A stretch of 64,000 nucleotides of DNA from NCBI GenBank assembly GCA_004297005.1, contig SCVA01000027.1, positions 1 through 64,000 on the forward strand, given 5' to 3'. Made by a program: the position numbers and the translations under genes. The DNA comes from Nevskiaceae bacterium (GTDB lineage: Bacteria > Pseudomonadota > Gammaproteobacteria > Nevskiales > Nevskiaceae). Positions 42,327 to 52,623 of this stretch are shown here, piece by piece. How positions within the stretch are numbered: the stretch's first letter is position 1; the number at the start of each line of letters is the position of its first letter. Under the pieces are notes generated by a model, which did no database searches, was not told where the DNA came from, and saw nothing but the letters and a program-made list of their open reading frames with translations.

Positions 42327-42361
42327 CAAAAAGCAAAACGGCCGCCCTGAAAGGGCGGCCG
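42327..42361 (-). terminator. Rho-independent terminator after pnp
   Basis: On the minus strand CGGCCGCCCT pairs with AGGGCGGCCG (42339-42348 with 42352-42361) around a TTC loop, followed by TTTTGCTTTTT. It ends the rimP-to-pnp transcript, facing the small RNA. The remaining bases 42198-42326 show no gene. Confidence 0.88.
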
Positions 42362-42381
42362 CTCTTGCCAAGAACACAAAA

Positions 42382-44487
42382 TTAGACAAGACCGACGTCC
42401 GATGCCTTCATGGACAGACGGATCTTGCCGTCGCGCCCCACTTCCAGCACCTTGACGCGAACGATATCGCCTTCCTTGACCACTTCTTCCACCTTCTCGA
42501 CGCGCTGCTCCGAGAGCTGACTGATGTGCACCAGACCGTCGCGGCCGGGCAGGATGGTCACGAAGGCACCAAAGTCCATCAGGCGGGCAACACGGCCTTC
42601 ATAGACATCGCCCGGCATCACTTCGCGGGTCAGCATGGTGATGCGCGCGATGGCCGCTTCCGCCGCCTCACCGGTGACGGCGGCAATCTTGATGGTGCCG
42701 TCGTCGTCGATGTCGATCTGGGTGCCGGTGGCCTCGGTGATCGAGCGGATGGTGACGCCACCCTTGCCGATCACTTCGCGGATCTTGTCCGGATGGATCT
42801 TGATGGTGGTGATGCGCGGCGCCCAGGGGCTCATGGTCTCGCGGGTGCCGGACAGCGCCTGGTTCATGGCGCCGAGGATGTGCAGACGCGCATCCTTGGC
42901 CTGGGCCAGAGCCAGCTTCATGATCTCGCCGGTGATGCCGGTGATCTTGATGTCCATCTGCAGCGCAGTGATGCCGTTGACCGAACCGGCCACCTTGAAG
43001 TCCATGTCGCCGAGGTGATCTTCGTCGCCGAGGATGTCGGTGAGCACCGCAAACTTCTCGGCTTCCTTGATCAGGCCCATGGCCACGCCGGCCACCGGCG
43101 CCTTCAGCGGCACGCCAGCGTCCATCAGCGCCAGGCTGGCGCTGCACACCGAGGCCATCGAGGAGGAACCGTTGGACTCCATCACCTCGGTGACCACGCG
43201 CACCACGTAGGGGAATTCCTTGACCAGATCCGGCATCACCGCCATCACGCCACGCTTGGCCAGACGGCCATGGCCGATCTCGCGACGCTTGGGCGCGTTC
43301 AGGCGGCCGGTCTCACCGACGCAGTAGGGAGGGAAGTTGTAGTTGAACAGGAAGCTGTCGTTGCTCTCGCCGGAGGCGGCGTCGATCAGCTGCGAGCTCT
43401 TGCCGGTGCCGAGGGTGATGGCCGCCATCACCTGGGTTTCGCCACGGGTGAACAGGGCGGAGCCGTGTACGCGCGGCAGCAGGCCGGTGCCCATGGTCAG
43501 CGGACGGACGGTGACGCGGTCGCGGCCGTCGATGCGCGGCGCGCCATCGAGGATGCGGTTGCGCACCACGCGGGCCTCCAGCACATGGAAGGCGTCCTTG
43601 ATCTTGCCTTCGCTGAACTTCGGCGCATCGCCACCGGCCAGTTCGGCAGTGAGCTGCTTGCGGATGGCAGCCACGGCATCCTGGCGCGCCTTCTTGTCGG
43701 TGATGCTGTAGGCATCGCTGACCAGGGCCTCGACGGCATTGATGGCGGCGGTCAGCTCGGCCGGCTCGGCCGGGGCGGTCCAGTCCCACTTCGGCTTGCC
43801 GGCGACGGCGGTCAGCTCGTTGATGGCGTCGATCGCGGCCTGCATCTGCTCGTGACCGAACAGCACCGCGCCGAGCATCACGTCTTCGGACAGCTGCTGG
43901 GCCTCGGATTCCACCATCAGCACCGCGTCCTTGGTGCCGGCGACCACGAGATCGAGCTGCGAGGTTTCCAGCTGCTTGGTGGTGGGGTTGAGCAGGTACT
44001 GGCCGTTGGCGTAGCCGACGCGGGCGGCGCCGATGGGGCCTTCGAACGGCACGCCGGCCAGGCTCATGGCGGCGGAGGCGCCGATCAGCGCCGGAATGTC
44101 ACCGGCCACTTCCGGGTTCAGCGAGATGACGGTGGCGACCACCTGGATCTCGTTGTAGAAGCCGTCCGGGAACAGCGGGCGCAGCGGGCGGTCGATCAGA
44201 CGCGAGGTGAGAGTCTCGTTCTCGGTGGGGCGACCTTCGCGCTTGAAGAAGCCGCCGGGGATGCGGCCACCGGCATAGAAGCGCTCCATGTAGTCGACGG
44301 TGAGCGGGAAGAAGTCCTGGCCTTCCTTCGGCTCCTTCTTGGCGACCACGGAAACCAGGACCACGGTCTCACCCATGCTCACCACCACGGCGGCGGTGGC
44401 TTGGCGGGCCATATGGCCGGTTTCAAGGACTACTTCATGCTGACCATACTGAAAAGACTTGCGGACCGGCTGGGCGGGAAAGGTCAT
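42382..44487 (-). CDS. pnp: Polyribonucleotide nucleotidyltransferase (PNPase)
   Basis: From the ATG at 44487 the protein has 701 residues, standard for PNPase. Two RNase PH domains ([85 protein letters not shown]) are followed by a KH domain ([21 protein letters not shown]) and an S1 domain ([29 protein letters not shown]). It degrades RNA from the 3' end with phosphate and is part of the degradosome. It follows rpsO as in E. coli, with a strong hairpin in between. Confidence 0.97.
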   Translation of the reverse strand: MTFPAQPVRKSFQYGQHEVVLETGHMARQATAAVVVSMGETVVLVSVVAKKEPKEGQDFFPLTVDYMERFYAGGRIPGGFFKREGRPTENETLTSRLIDRPLRPLFPDGFYNEIQVVATVISLNPEVAGDIPALIGASAAMSLAGVPFEGPIGAARVGYANGQYLLNPTTKQLETSQLDLVVAGTKDAVLMVESEAQQLSEDVMLGAVLFGHEQMQAAIDAINELTAVAGKPKWDWTAPAEPAELTAAINAVEALVSDAYSITDKKARQDAVAAIRKQLTAELAGGDAPKFSEGKIKDAFHVLEARVVRNRILDGAPRIDGRDRVTVRPLTMGTGLLPRVHGSALFTRGETQVMAAITLGTGKSSQLIDAASGESNDSFLFNYNFPPYCVGETGRLNAPKRREIGHGRLAKRGVMAVMPDLVKEFPYVVRVVTEVMESNGSSSMASVCSASLALMDAGVPLKAPVAGVAMGLIKEAEKFAVLTDILGDEDHLGDMDFKVAGSVNGITALQMDIKITGITGEIMKLALAQAKDARLHILGAMNQALSGTRETMSPWAPRITTIKIHPDKIREVIGKGGVTIRSITEATGTQIDIDDDGTIKIAAVTGEAAEAAIARITMLTREVMPGDVYEGRVARLMDFGAFVTILPGRDGLVHISQLSEQRVEKVEEVVKEGDIVRVKVLEVGRDGKIRLSMKASDVGLV

Positions 44488-44545
44488 GGATTCGTTCTCT
44501 AGTTCGAATGGAAGTCGCGCCGGCGCCAAGTGCAGACCAGACGCG

Positions 44546-44577
44546 CAAAAACGAACCGCGCCTTTGGCGCGGTTCGT
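44546..44577 (-). terminator. Hairpin between rpsO and pnp
   Basis: A perfect 12-base-pair stem (44551-44562 with 44566-44577, loop TTT on the plus strand) followed on the minus strand by TTTT lies after rpsO. In E. coli the same place holds a partial terminator and the RNase III site by which PNPase autoregulates; the same use is likely. Confidence 0.75.
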
Positions 44578-44586
44578 GTGGATCGC

Positions 44587-44856
<270 letters not shown>

Positions 44857-44956
44857 AAAAACAACTCCAGGGGAATGCGTTTCGGATGCTTGCACTTTTT
44901 TGAGCGCAAAATTATAGCGGAGACAGCATTTTCAAACAATTACCGGGTGAAGCTGC

Positions 44957-45877
44957 TCAAATCCCAATAGGCCCAAACCAGCGCCGTGGTTGCAGCCGGC
45001 CTTCGGCGGTCACTTCACCCAGACCGAGCAGGCGCTGATCCGCCCCCTCGATCGCCACCGGCCCAGCCTCCACGCTCGGGAAAGGAACAGAACTGCCGTG
45101 ATCCAGCGCCGGCAGCAGCTCCTCCCCTGGCCGTACGAAGCGCCAGCCGTCCAAAGCCGCGCGCGGCGGCAGCAGCAGGGCGTCCAGCGCCGCCAAGCCT
45201 TGCTGCGCAACCTCCGCAAGCTCTTCCAGAGTCCGCATCGGCTGCTGACAGAAGGGACCAACCTCGATTCGGCGTAGCGATTGCAGGTATGCCACCTGTC
45301 CTAACGCCCTCGCCCAATCCTCGGCCAGAGTGCGGACATAGGTGCCCTTGCTGCAACTGACGTCCAGCAAGGCCAGCCCGCCGTCGAATGACAGCAGGTC
45401 CAGCGCGTGGATTTCGACTTCCCGAGGTTCGCGCTCGACCTCCAGACCCTCGCGAGCCAACTCGTACAGCCGCTGCCCGCCCTGCTTGATCGCCGAGTAC
45501 ATCGGGGGAATCTGGCGTATCCGGCCGGTCAGGGCCGGCAGCGCATCGCGCAGCCGGGCGGCATCCAGTCCGGCCGGATCGCTGCGGGCGATCACCTCCC
45601 CCTCCAGATCGCCAGTGCTCCGCTGCTCGCCAAAACGGGCCTCGGCCAGATAACGCTTGCGGGCGTCCAGCAACTGCGCACTCAGCCGCGTCGCCTGCCC
45701 GAGGCAGATCGGCAGCAGCCCCGTGGCGAGGGGGTCCAGCGTACCTGTGTGACCGGCCTTGTCAGCCTGGTAGAGCTTGCGAACCTTCAGCAGGGCTTCG
45801 TTGGAACTCAAGCCTCGCGGCTTATCGAGCAGCAGCACGCCGTGCACGGCGCGCCGTGGCCGGCGCACGCTATTCAT
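44957..45877 (-). CDS. truB: tRNA pseudouridine(55) synthase
   Basis: The 306-residue protein shows GVLLLDKPRGLSSNEALLKVRKLYQADKAGHTGTLDPLATGLLPICLGQATR, with the catalytic Asp in TLDPLATG, then QIPPMYSAIKQGGQRLYELAREG and VSCSKGTYVRTLAEDWARALG. It makes pseudouridine 55 in the T-loop of tRNAs. The start codon follows directly on the rbfA stop with no spacer. Confidence 0.96.
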   Translation of the reverse strand: MNSVRRPRRAVHGVLLLDKPRGLSSNEALLKVRKLYQADKAGHTGTLDPLATGLLPICLGQATRLSAQLLDARKRYLAEARFGEQRSTGDLEGEVIARSDPAGLDAARLRDALPALTGRIRQIPPMYSAIKQGGQRLYELAREGLEVEREPREVEIHALDLLSFDGGLALLDVSCSKGTYVRTLAEDWARALGQVAYLQSLRRIEVGPFCQQPMRTLEELAEVAQQGLAALDALLLPPRAALDGWRFVRPGEELLPALDHGSSVPFPSVEAGPVAIEGADQRLLGLGEVTAEGRLQPRRWFGPIGI

Positions 45878-46288
45878 TCAGTTGGATTCGGAGTCTTCGC
45901 CGCGCGAGCGGGCATGCTCGCGATCTTCCGCCACCACGGTACGGATCAGCGCCGTGATGCGATCCCCCTCGCGGGTTGCCTGGTCGGCAGTGAAACGCAG
46001 CAGAGGCAGGTGCCGGACCTGGATGCGCTGCCCGACCTCGTGACGCAGCTTGCCGGCCGCGTGGTTGAGGCCTTTGACGGCCTCTGCCAGCTTGGCGTCA
46101 TCGACCAGGCTGGACACCCAGACATGGGCATTCGCCAAGTCCGGGGTGACCTCGACACTGGTAACGGTGAGCCCAGCACCCGCCACCCGCGGATCACGAA
46201 TGACGTCGGCCCGCAGAATCTCGGTCAGCACCGCGCGCAGCTCGGTGTTGAACCGGGCGGCGCGCGGGTAATCACGCTTGCTGGCCAT
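45878..46288 (-). CDS. rbfA: Ribosome-binding factor A
   Basis: The 136-residue protein has the KH-like RbfA fold: RAARFNTELRAVLTEILRADVIRDPRVAGAGLTVTSVEVTPDLANAHVWVSSLVD, then LRHEVGQRIQVRHLPLLRFTADQATREGDRI. It binds immature 30S subunits and aids 16S 5'-end maturation and cold adaptation. It lies between infB and truB in the conserved order. Confidence 0.95.
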   Translation of the reverse strand: MASKRDYPRAARFNTELRAVLTEILRADVIRDPRVAGAGLTVTSVEVTPDLANAHVWVSSLVDDAKLAEAVKGLNHAAGKLRHEVGQRIQVRHLPLLRFTADQATREGDRITALIRTVVAEDREHARSRGEDSESN

Positions 46289-46309
46289 CGCGCTGGCGTC
46301 GTGTCCGGC

Positions 46310-49027
46310 CTAGGCCTTGACGACGCGCTGCACCTCGACGCGCTGGAAGCACTCGATCTGGTCACCGACCTTCACGTCGTTGTAGTCCTTCACGCCGATA
46401 CCGCACTCGGTGCCGGCCTCGACCTTGGCGACGTCGTCCTTGAAGCGACGCAGCGACTCCAGCACGCCTTCGTAGATCACGGTGTTGTTGCGAAGCACGC
46501 GGATCGGCAGATTTTTCTGCACACTGCCGTCCATCACCAGGCAGCCGGCGATGGCGCCGATCTTCGAGCTGCGGAACACATCGCGCACCTGGGCGATACC
46601 AACGATCTGCTCACGCGTCTCGGTGCCCAGCAGACCAGTGATGGCCGCAGTCACGTCGTCGAGGATGTTGTAGATGATCGAGTAGTAACGCAGATCCACA
46701 CCGGTATCCTGCACGCGCTTGCGGGCCTGCGCATCGGCACGGACATTGAAGGCGATGATGATCGCCTTCGAAGCCAGCGCCAGTTCTACGTCGGACTCGC
46801 TGATGCCGCCGATGCCGGTGGACAGCACGTTGACGCGCACTTCCTCGCTGGGCAGCTTGCGCAGGGCCTCGGTGATCGCCTCGGCAGACCCCTGCACGTC
46901 GGCTTTCACCATCAGGTTCAGCGCCTTCTTCTCGCCGTCGCCCATGTTGGCGAAGGCATTCTCCATGCGCACCGCCGAGCTCTGCGCGAGCTTGGTTTCG
47001 CGCATCTTGTTCTCGCGGACGATGGCCAGTTCACGCGCTTTGCGTTCGTCAGCCACCACCACCACGTCATCGCCGGCATCCGGCGCACCGGAAAGACCGA
47101 GCACCTGCACCGGGATCGACGGACCCGCCGATTTCACCGGCTTGCCGTTCTCGTCGAACATCGCACGCACACGGCCGAAGTGCGGACCGGTCAGAATCAC
47201 GTCGCCCTGCTTCAGGGTGCCGGACCGGACCAGCACCGTGGCGACCGGGCCGCGGCCCTTCTCCACCGAGGACTCGATGATCACGCCGCGGGCGAGTGCA
47301 TCTACCTGGGCGCGCAGCTCCAGAACCTCGGCCTGCAGCAGAACCGCATCGAGCAGTTCGTCGATGCCCTGGCCGGTGTGGCTGGAAACACCGATCACCA
47401 TGGTGTCGCCACCAAAGTCTTCGGCGACCACCTCTTCCTTCAGCAGTTCGTTCTTGACCCGGATCAGATCGGATTGCGGCTTGTCGATCTTGGTCACCGC
47501 CACCACCATCGGCGCCTTGGCGGCGCGCGCATGCTGGATGGCCTCACGGGTCTGCGGCATCACGCCGTCGTCACCGGCGACCACCAGGATCACCACGTCG
47601 GTGATCTGCGCGCCACGGGCGCGCATGCGGGTGAACGCGGCATGGCCAGGGGTATCGAGGAAGCTGATCACGCCCTTCTTGGTTTCGACGTGATACGCAC
47701 CGATGTGCTGAGTAATGCCACCGGCCTCGCCAGCTGCGACGCGGGTCTTGCGGATGTGGTCCAGCAAAGAGGTCTTGCCATGGTCGACGTGACCCATGAT
47801 GGTCACCACCGGCGGACGGGTGATGGTCTCGACGTCGGAGCCCTCACCGGTGACGGCCTGCTCGAGGCTGTCCTCGAAATCGGTGTCCTTGATCGCCTTG
47901 GCGGTGTGGCCCATTTCCTCGACCATCAGAACCGCGGTGTCCTGATCGATGGTCTGGTTGATGGTGGCCATCACGCCGTTGCGCATCATGACCTTGATCA
48001 GATCACCCGCCTTGACGGCCATGCGCGAGGCCAGTTCGGCGACAGTGATCGCCTCCGGAACCTCGACTTCGCGCACGATCGGCGCAACCGGCCGCTCGAA
48101 GGCGTGCGCGTTGTCGCCCATGCGCATCGCGCCCGAAGGCTTCTTGCCACCCTTGCGGTCTCGCCGTCCACCCTTGCCATCGGCCAGGTGAAGCTCCTCA
48201 CGACGACCGCGATCACGATCACGATCACTGCCCTTCTTGGCCGGCGCGGGGGCACCCGCCGGGGCCGGACGCGCGGCGCCAGGAGCGGGTCGCGCTCCAC
48301 CCGGAGCAGGGCGCGCAGCGGTAGTCGCGGGCCGCGCGGCCACCGGCGGCGCGGTGCGGGCAATGCGAGCCGCCTCGGCGGCACGGGCCAGATTTTCCTG
48401 GGCGCGACGGCGGGAGGACTCGGCCTCCCACTTGGCGCGGTAGATCGGATCGTTCTTGAGCTTTTCGGCGTGCTCGTTGCGGGCGCGCTCGGCGGCTTCC
48501 GCCTCGGCACGCAACTTGGCCTCGACTTCCTCGCGCTCCTTGCGCTTGGCTTCTTCCTGCACACGCCGCGCTTCCGCTTCGGCGGCGGCACGGGCAGCGG
48601 CGGCCTCGCGATCCGCCTGCTGGCGCAATGCCGCCTCTTCCGCCGCCTGCGCCTCTTCGTGGGCAACCTCCGGCAGCTCCTCGGGAGCGCGCGCCGAAGT
48701 CGGCAGCTCGTCCTGGGCAACGTAGGTACGCCGCTTCTTGACCTCGATGTTGACGGTCTTGGAAGGCAGGCCGCGGCCACCACCCAGTTTCAGCTCGGTC
48801 TTCTCAGTGCGCTTGAGTGTAATCCGCCCCGCGCCACTGGCAGCAGCCAGGGTTCCACTGCTGCGGGCCATCTTCTGCAGATGCGCCAACAGGGCCATCT
48901 TCTCGGACGGCGAGATCGCGGATTGTTCATCCTTGGCCTCCACGCCGGCGTCCTTGAGCTGAGACAGCAGCTCGGTGACGGGCTTGTGCAGCTCCGCCGC
49001 CAACTCGCGGATCGTTTGGGTACTCAT
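46310..49027 (-). CDS. infB: Translation initiation factor IF-2
   Basis: The 905-residue protein has two IF2_N domains (one at the start [25 protein letters not shown], one near residue 320 [39 protein letters not shown]) joined by a long charged Ala/Glu/Arg-rich linker. The G domain shows [33 protein letters not shown] and AVTKIDKP, followed by domains II-IV. It delivers fMet-tRNA to the 30S subunit. The linker length is typical of high-G+C gammaproteobacteria. Confidence 0.97.
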   Translation of the reverse strand: MSTQTIRELAAELHKPVTELLSQLKDAGVEAKDEQSAISPSEKMALLAHLQKMARSSGTLAAASGAGRITLKRTEKTELKLGGGRGLPSKTVNIEVKKRRTYVAQDELPTSARAPEELPEVAHEEAQAAEEAALRQQADREAAAARAAAEAEARRVQEEAKRKEREEVEAKLRAEAEAAERARNEHAEKLKNDPIYRAKWEAESSRRRAQENLARAAEAARIARTAPPVAARPATTAARPAPGGARPAPGAARPAPAGAPAPAKKGSDRDRDRGRREELHLADGKGGRRDRKGGKKPSGAMRMGDNAHAFERPVAPIVREVEVPEAITVAELASRMAVKAGDLIKVMMRNGVMATINQTIDQDTAVLMVEEMGHTAKAIKDTDFEDSLEQAVTGEGSDVETITRPPVVTIMGHVDHGKTSLLDHIRKTRVAAGEAGGITQHIGAYHVETKKGVISFLDTPGHAAFTRMRARGAQITDVVILVVAGDDGVMPQTREAIQHARAAKAPMVVAVTKIDKPQSDLIRVKNELLKEEVVAEDFGGDTMVIGVSSHTGQGIDELLDAVLLQAEVLELRAQVDALARGVIIESSVEKGRGPVATVLVRSGTLKQGDVILTGPHFGRVRAMFDENGKPVKSAGPSIPVQVLGLSGAPDAGDDVVVVADERKARELAIVRENKMRETKLAQSSAVRMENAFANMGDGEKKALNLMVKADVQGSAEAITEALRKLPSEEVRVNVLSTGIGGISESDVELALASKAIIIAFNVRADAQARKRVQDTGVDLRYYSIIYNILDDVTAAITGLLGTETREQIVGIAQVRDVFRSSKIGAIAGCLVMDGSVQKNLPIRVLRNNTVIYEGVLESLRRFKDDVAKVEAGTECGIGVKDYNDVKVGDQIECFQRVEVQRVVKA

Positions 49028-49057
49028 GCGTGCGTATGTCCTAGTCTGGGGTCGGGC

Positions 49058-50548
49058 TTAGCCGAGCCCCCGCGCCGTCATGATCAGATTCGAGGCACGA
49101 GCCTCGTCCAAATCCGGCAGCATTTCCAGCAATTCATCGGTGGCGAGGTCGCCCAGGTTTTCCCGGCTGACCACACCCTTCTCCGCCAGTGCATAGGCGG
49201 TGTCTTCATCCATGCCATCGACCGCCAGCAGATCCTCGTCCGGCTTGGCGCCGGTCGCACGCTCGGCCTTAGCCAGGGCGCGGGTCAGGAGCACATCCTT
49301 GGCGCGGTTGCGTAGCTCCTCAACGATGCCTTCGTCGAATTCGTCAATCTGCAGTAGCTCCTCGGCCGGGACGTAGGCGATTTCCTCCAGCGAGGCGAAG
49401 CCCTCCTGCACCAGGATGCCGGCAATGTCGGCGTCGACATCGAGTCCATCCATGAACATCTGAAGCAGGTTCTGATTCTCCTGCTCTTTCTTGGCCTCCG
49501 CGTCGGCGGCGGTCATCACGTTCAGCACCCAGCCGGTCAACTCAGAGGCGAGGCGCACATTCTGGCCACCACGACCGATGGCCTGCGCCAGCTTGTCCTC
49601 GGCGACCGCGATCATCATCGAGTGCGCCTCTTCGTCCATCACGATGGACTCGACTTCCGCCGGCGCCATAGCGTTGATGACGAACTGCGCTGGATTGTTG
49701 TCCCAGGGCACGATGTCGACGCGCTCGCCCGCCAACTCGGTGGACACCGCCTGTACGCGCGAACCGCGCATGCCCACGCAGGCACCGACCGGGTCGATGC
49801 GCTTGTCCTTGGCCTGCACCGCAATCTTGGCGCGCACGCCGGGATCACGGGCGGCGCCCTTCAGTTCGATCAGACCCTGAGCGATTTCCGGCACCTCGAG
49901 CTTGAACAGCTCCATCAGGTACTCGGGCTTGGTGCGCGAGAGGAAAATCTGCGGACCACGCTGCTGCGGGCTCACCTCGTAGAGGTAACCGCGGATGCGA
50001 TCATTGGGACGAACCGGCTCACGCGGGATCAGTTGCTCGCGGAGGATGATCGCCTCAGCATTGTTGCCAAGGTCAATGATCACATTGCCACGTTCAATGC
50101 GCTTGACCATGCCGGAGATCAGCTCACCGATGCGCCCCTTGAAGGCTTCGACGATGCGGGCACGCTCGGCGTCGCGCACGCGCTGAAAGATCACCTGCTT
50201 GGCCTTCTGCGCGCCGATGCGGCCGAACTCGATCGACTCCAGCGGCTGGGTGATGACATCACCCACTTGTGCAGCCGGGTTGTCCATCTGGGCGCGGGCC
50301 AGCAACAACTGACGGGCCGGCGACTCGAAGTTCTCGTCCTCGTCATCGACTACGGTCCAGCGCCGCGCGGTTTCGTACTCGCCGGTGTCGCGGTTGATGG
50401 TCACTACGATGTCCCACTCGGCGCCGTAGTGCTCCTTGCTGGCGGAGGCCAGAGCCGCCTCCAGCGCCTGGAAGACGATTTCCTGGTCGACGCCCTTCTC
50501 ATTGGCCATTACCTCGACCATCAGAAGCAGGTTCTTGGCGTTATTCAT
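49058..50548 (-). CDS. nusA: Transcription termination/antitermination factor NusA
   Basis: From the ATG at 50548 the protein has 496 residues: an N-terminal polymerase-binding domain (NAKNLLLMVEVMANEKGVDQEIVFQALEAALASASKEHYG), an S1 domain (LISGMVKRIERGNVIIDLGNNAEAIILREQLIPREPVRPNDRIRGYLYEV), two KH domains (VGACVGMRGSRVQAVSTELAGERVDIV; AEDKLAQAIGRGGQNVRLASELTGW) and acidic C-terminal repeats. Its start overlaps the end of rimP by 8 bases. Longer in-frame openings lie inside rimP. Confidence 0.97.
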   Translation of the reverse strand: MNNAKNLLLMVEVMANEKGVDQEIVFQALEAALASASKEHYGAEWDIVVTINRDTGEYETARRWTVVDDEDENFESPARQLLLARAQMDNPAAQVGDVITQPLESIEFGRIGAQKAKQVIFQRVRDAERARIVEAFKGRIGELISGMVKRIERGNVIIDLGNNAEAIILREQLIPREPVRPNDRIRGYLYEVSPQQRGPQIFLSRTKPEYLMELFKLEVPEIAQGLIELKGAARDPGVRAKIAVQAKDKRIDPVGACVGMRGSRVQAVSTELAGERVDIVPWDNNPAQFVINAMAPAEVESIVMDEEAHSMMIAVAEDKLAQAIGRGGQNVRLASELTGWVLNVMTAADAEAKKEQENQNLLQMFMDGLDVDADIAGILVQEGFASLEEIAYVPAEELLQIDEFDEGIVEELRNRAKDVLLTRALAKAERATGAKPDEDLLAVDGMDEDTAYALAEKGVVSRENLGDLATDELLEMLPDLDEARASNLIMTARGLG

Positions 50549-51053
50549 GCGTTGAGTCCCCATCGTCTTCCTGCACGGAAGAACCTTTCTTGGAAAATTC
50601 CTTAGCGAAATCCGGCACCAGCCGGGCGCGCTCCAGATCCGCCATCGGCACCCGGAAGCTTTCACCGTCCACTTCGATCACCAGCACCTCGGCGTTGGCG
50701 TCGCGCAGCACCCCGACCAGCTTCTTGCGCTTCTGCACCGGCGCCAGCAGTTGCAGGCGCACCTTCTCCCCGAGGAACCGGCGGAAGTGCTCCAGTTTCA
50801 CCAGCGGCCGGTCCAGCCCGGGAGAGGACACCTCCAGCCGATAGGCCTTCTGGATCGGGTCTTCGACGTCAAGCAGAGCCGCGATCTCGCGACTGACCTT
50901 CTCGCAATCTTCCAACGCCACGCCCTTGGGCGCGTCGATGTACAACCGCAAGGTGCCGGTCTGCAGCCCAGGGCTGAATTCCAGCAACACGAGCTCGTAG
51001 CCCAGCGCTTCCACGGCGGGCTCGATCAAGCGGTTGAGGCGTTCACGCAGCAA
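50541..51053 (-). CDS. rimP: Ribosome maturation factor RimP
   Basis: The protein resembles RimP over its whole length: RERLNRLIEPAVEALGYELVLLEFSPGLQTGTLRLYIDAPKGVALEDCEKVSREIAALLDVEDPIQKAYRLEVSSPGLDRPLVKLEHFRRFLGEKVRLQL. No ATG gives a fitting start. A TTG at 51053, preceded by GGAG six bases earlier, yields 170 residues and the expected N-terminus; the only ATG in frame (51107) lies upstream of a terminator hairpin. The factor acts in 30S maturation. It is the first protein gene after tRNA-fMet, as in E. coli. Confidence 0.9.
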   Translation of the reverse strand: MLRERLNRLIEPAVEALGYELVLLEFSPGLQTGTLRLYIDAPKGVALEDCEKVSREIAALLDVEDPIQKAYRLEVSSPGLDRPLVKLEHFRRFLGEKVRLQLLAPVQKRKKLVGVLRDANAEVLVIEVDGESFRVPMADLERARLVPDFAKEFSKKGSSVQEDDGDSTHE

Positions 51054-51077
51054 GGGCAACTCCAGACCGTTAGCAAC

Positions 51078-51099
51078 AAAAAAGGCCCACGAGGGGCCT
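51078..51099 (-). terminator. Terminator/attenuator between tRNA-fMet and rimP
   Basis: On the minus strand AGGCCC pairs with GGGCCT (51083-51088 with 51094-51099) and is followed by six Ts. It lies after the tRNA and 25 bases before the rimP start, so it should end part of the transcripts and let some read into rimP-nusA. Confidence 0.7.
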
Positions 51100-51116
51100 G
51101 GCACCAATTCAATATT

Positions 51117-51193
<77 letters not shown>

Positions 51194-51271
51194 CCAGACA
51201 GACAAAAAGTATACCGTAAACCACTTTCCGAATCAATGAACCAAGCTCAAAACAGACAACCGATTTCAGCT

Positions 51272-51356
51272 TGGTACCGACGGCGAGACTCGAACTCGCA
51301 TAGCTTTCGCCGCTACCACCTCAAGGTAGTGTGTCTACCAATTCCACCACGTCGGC
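51272..51356 (-). tRNA. tRNA-Leu (GAG)
   Basis: An 85-base class II tRNA with a long variable arm, D-arm GGTGGAATTGGTAGACAC, anticodon loop containing GAG and encoded CCA. It lies between secG and tRNA-fMet, where leuU is found in E. coli. Confidence 0.93.
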
Positions 51357-51370
51357 ATTCGGGGTCGCGG

Positions 51371-51399
51371 ATTATAGCCTAAGCTCCGCAGCCGGGTAA
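51371..51399 (-). promoter_or_regulatory. Promoter of tRNA-Leu
   Basis: On the minus strand a perfect TATAAT (51371-51376) lies 14 bases before the tRNA 5' end, with a 17-base spacer to a weak TTACCC (51394-51399). The G+C-rich stretch after the -10 is typical of stringently controlled stable RNA promoters. Confidence 0.5.
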
Positions 51400-51406
51400 C
51401 GGATTT

Positions 51407-51784
51407 TTATTCCGGCAGCTTCGGCTTGGCGTCTTCCGCCGGCGCCGGGGCAGGAACCGCTTCGCCAGGAGTCGCTGCAGGCGCGGGCACCTGACTGGCG
51501 GCCGCCGGCAGACTGTCGACCACGCTGGCGCCAGCGCCGCTCTTGGTGTTGACGAAGTACGCCAAGGCCAGGCTGATACCGAAGAAGACCACCGCCAAGT
51601 AAGCAGTCGCGCGCGACAGAAAATTTGCCGACCCACGGGAACCGAATACGGTGCCGGACGCGCCCGAACCGAATGCCGCCCCCGCATCGGCACCCTTGCC
51701 GTGCTGCAACAGCACTAGGGCAATCAAGCCGATCGCAACAATGACCTGAACCACCACCAGAAAGGTATACATCCCAACCACCAT
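51407..51784 (-). CDS. secG: Preprotein translocase subunit SecG
   Basis: The 125-residue protein has two membrane segments (YTFLVVVQVIVAIGLIALVLLQHGKGADAGAAFGSGASGTVFGSRGSANFLSRATAYLAVVFFGISLALAYF); the loop GKGADAGAAFGSGASGTVFGSRGSANFL is diagnostic. A Pro/Ala-rich cytoplasmic or periplasmic tail follows. It joins SecYE to speed protein export. It lies after tpiA and before tRNA-Leu, as in Pseudomonas. Confidence 0.95.
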   Translation of the reverse strand: MVVGMYTFLVVVQVIVAIGLIALVLLQHGKGADAGAAFGSGASGTVFGSRGSANFLSRATAYLAVVFFGISLALAYFVNTKSGAGASVVDSLPAAASQVPAPAATPGEAVPAPAPAEDAKPKLPE

Positions 51785-51792
51785 CCCTGCGT

Positions 51793-52560
51793 TTACGAGT
51801 GCGCCTGCGCCGCAGCGCAGATCGCTAGAAAATCGGTTGCCTTGAGGGCCGCGCCGCCGATGAGGCCGCCATCGACATCGGGCTGGGCAAAAATGGCCAA
51901 CGCGTTGTCCGGCTTGACGCTGCCGCCGTAGAGAATCCGAAGCGAAGCAGCAATTTTAGCATCGCGGGCGGCGATGCGCGCCCGGATGAAGGCATGCACC
52001 TCCTGCGCCTGTTCCGGACTCGCGGTCTTGCCGGTACCAATCGCCCAGACCGGCTCGTAGGCGATCACGGCCCGTGCGAAGGTTTCGGCACCACCAATCG
52101 CCAGCACCGCGTCCAGTTGGCGGCCGATCACCGACTCGGTCTCACCAGCCTCGCGTTCCGCCAGGGTCTCGCCGACGCAAACGATGGGCAGCAGGCCCTG
52201 CTGGAGAGCCACCTGAGTCTTGCGGGCCACGATCGCGTCAGTCTCGCCGTAATAGGCCCGGCGCTCGGAATGACCGACGATCACATAACGGCAGCCCAAC
52301 TCCACCAGCATGGCACCCAGCACTTCGCCCGTGTAGGCACCCTGCTTGTCCTGATCGCTGAGGTTCTGCGCTCCAAGAGCGACCTGCGACTCACCGATGG
52401 CGCCGGCCGCCGCGTCCAGATAGGGGAATGGCGGGCAAACCAGGGTTTCGACTCCCGACACCGACGCCAGACCATCGCGGATGCCAGCAATCAGCTCCGC
52501 GGTCAGCGCACGGCTGCCATGCATTTTCCAGTTACCAGCGACGAGATATTTGCGACTCAC
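51793..52560 (-). CDS. tpiA: Triosephosphate isomerase
   Basis: The 255-residue protein begins at GTG with YLVAGNWKMHGSRALTAELI and shows YVIVGHSERRAYYGE (catalytic His) and IAYEPVWAIGTGKTASPEQ (catalytic Glu), then ILYGGSVKPDNA and VDGGLIGGAAL. It interconverts DHAP and glyceraldehyde-3-phosphate, relevant also to the DHAP-making GlpD-like gene elsewhere in the window. It is nine bases upstream of secG. Confidence 0.97.
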   Translation of the reverse strand: MSRKYLVAGNWKMHGSRALTAELIAGIRDGLASVSGVETLVCPPFPYLDAAAGAIGESQVALGAQNLSDQDKQGAYTGEVLGAMLVELGCRYVIVGHSERRAYYGETDAIVARKTQVALQQGLLPIVCVGETLAEREAGETESVIGRQLDAVLAIGGAETFARAVIAYEPVWAIGTGKTASPEQAQEVHAFIRARIAARDAKIAASLRILYGGSVKPDNALAIFAQPDVDGGLIGGAALKATDFLAICAAAQAHS

Positions 52561-52623
52561 GGTTACAGCCCCCTCTGAGATTCAAATTGTTGGAAACATT
52601 CGTCCAGACAGTCAGCCATTGCT

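Noticed and set aside
42226-44502. 758-codon open frame on the plus strand after the small RNA
   Set aside because: Antisense to pnp. It also means the strong promoter at 42034 does not serve a protein gene, since the terminator at 42167-42197 comes first.
45407-49315. 1302-codon open frame on the plus strand
   Set aside because: It runs antisense to truB, rbfA and infB, is rich in His, Gln and Arg as expected from the complement of G+C-rich coding DNA, and has no family motif.
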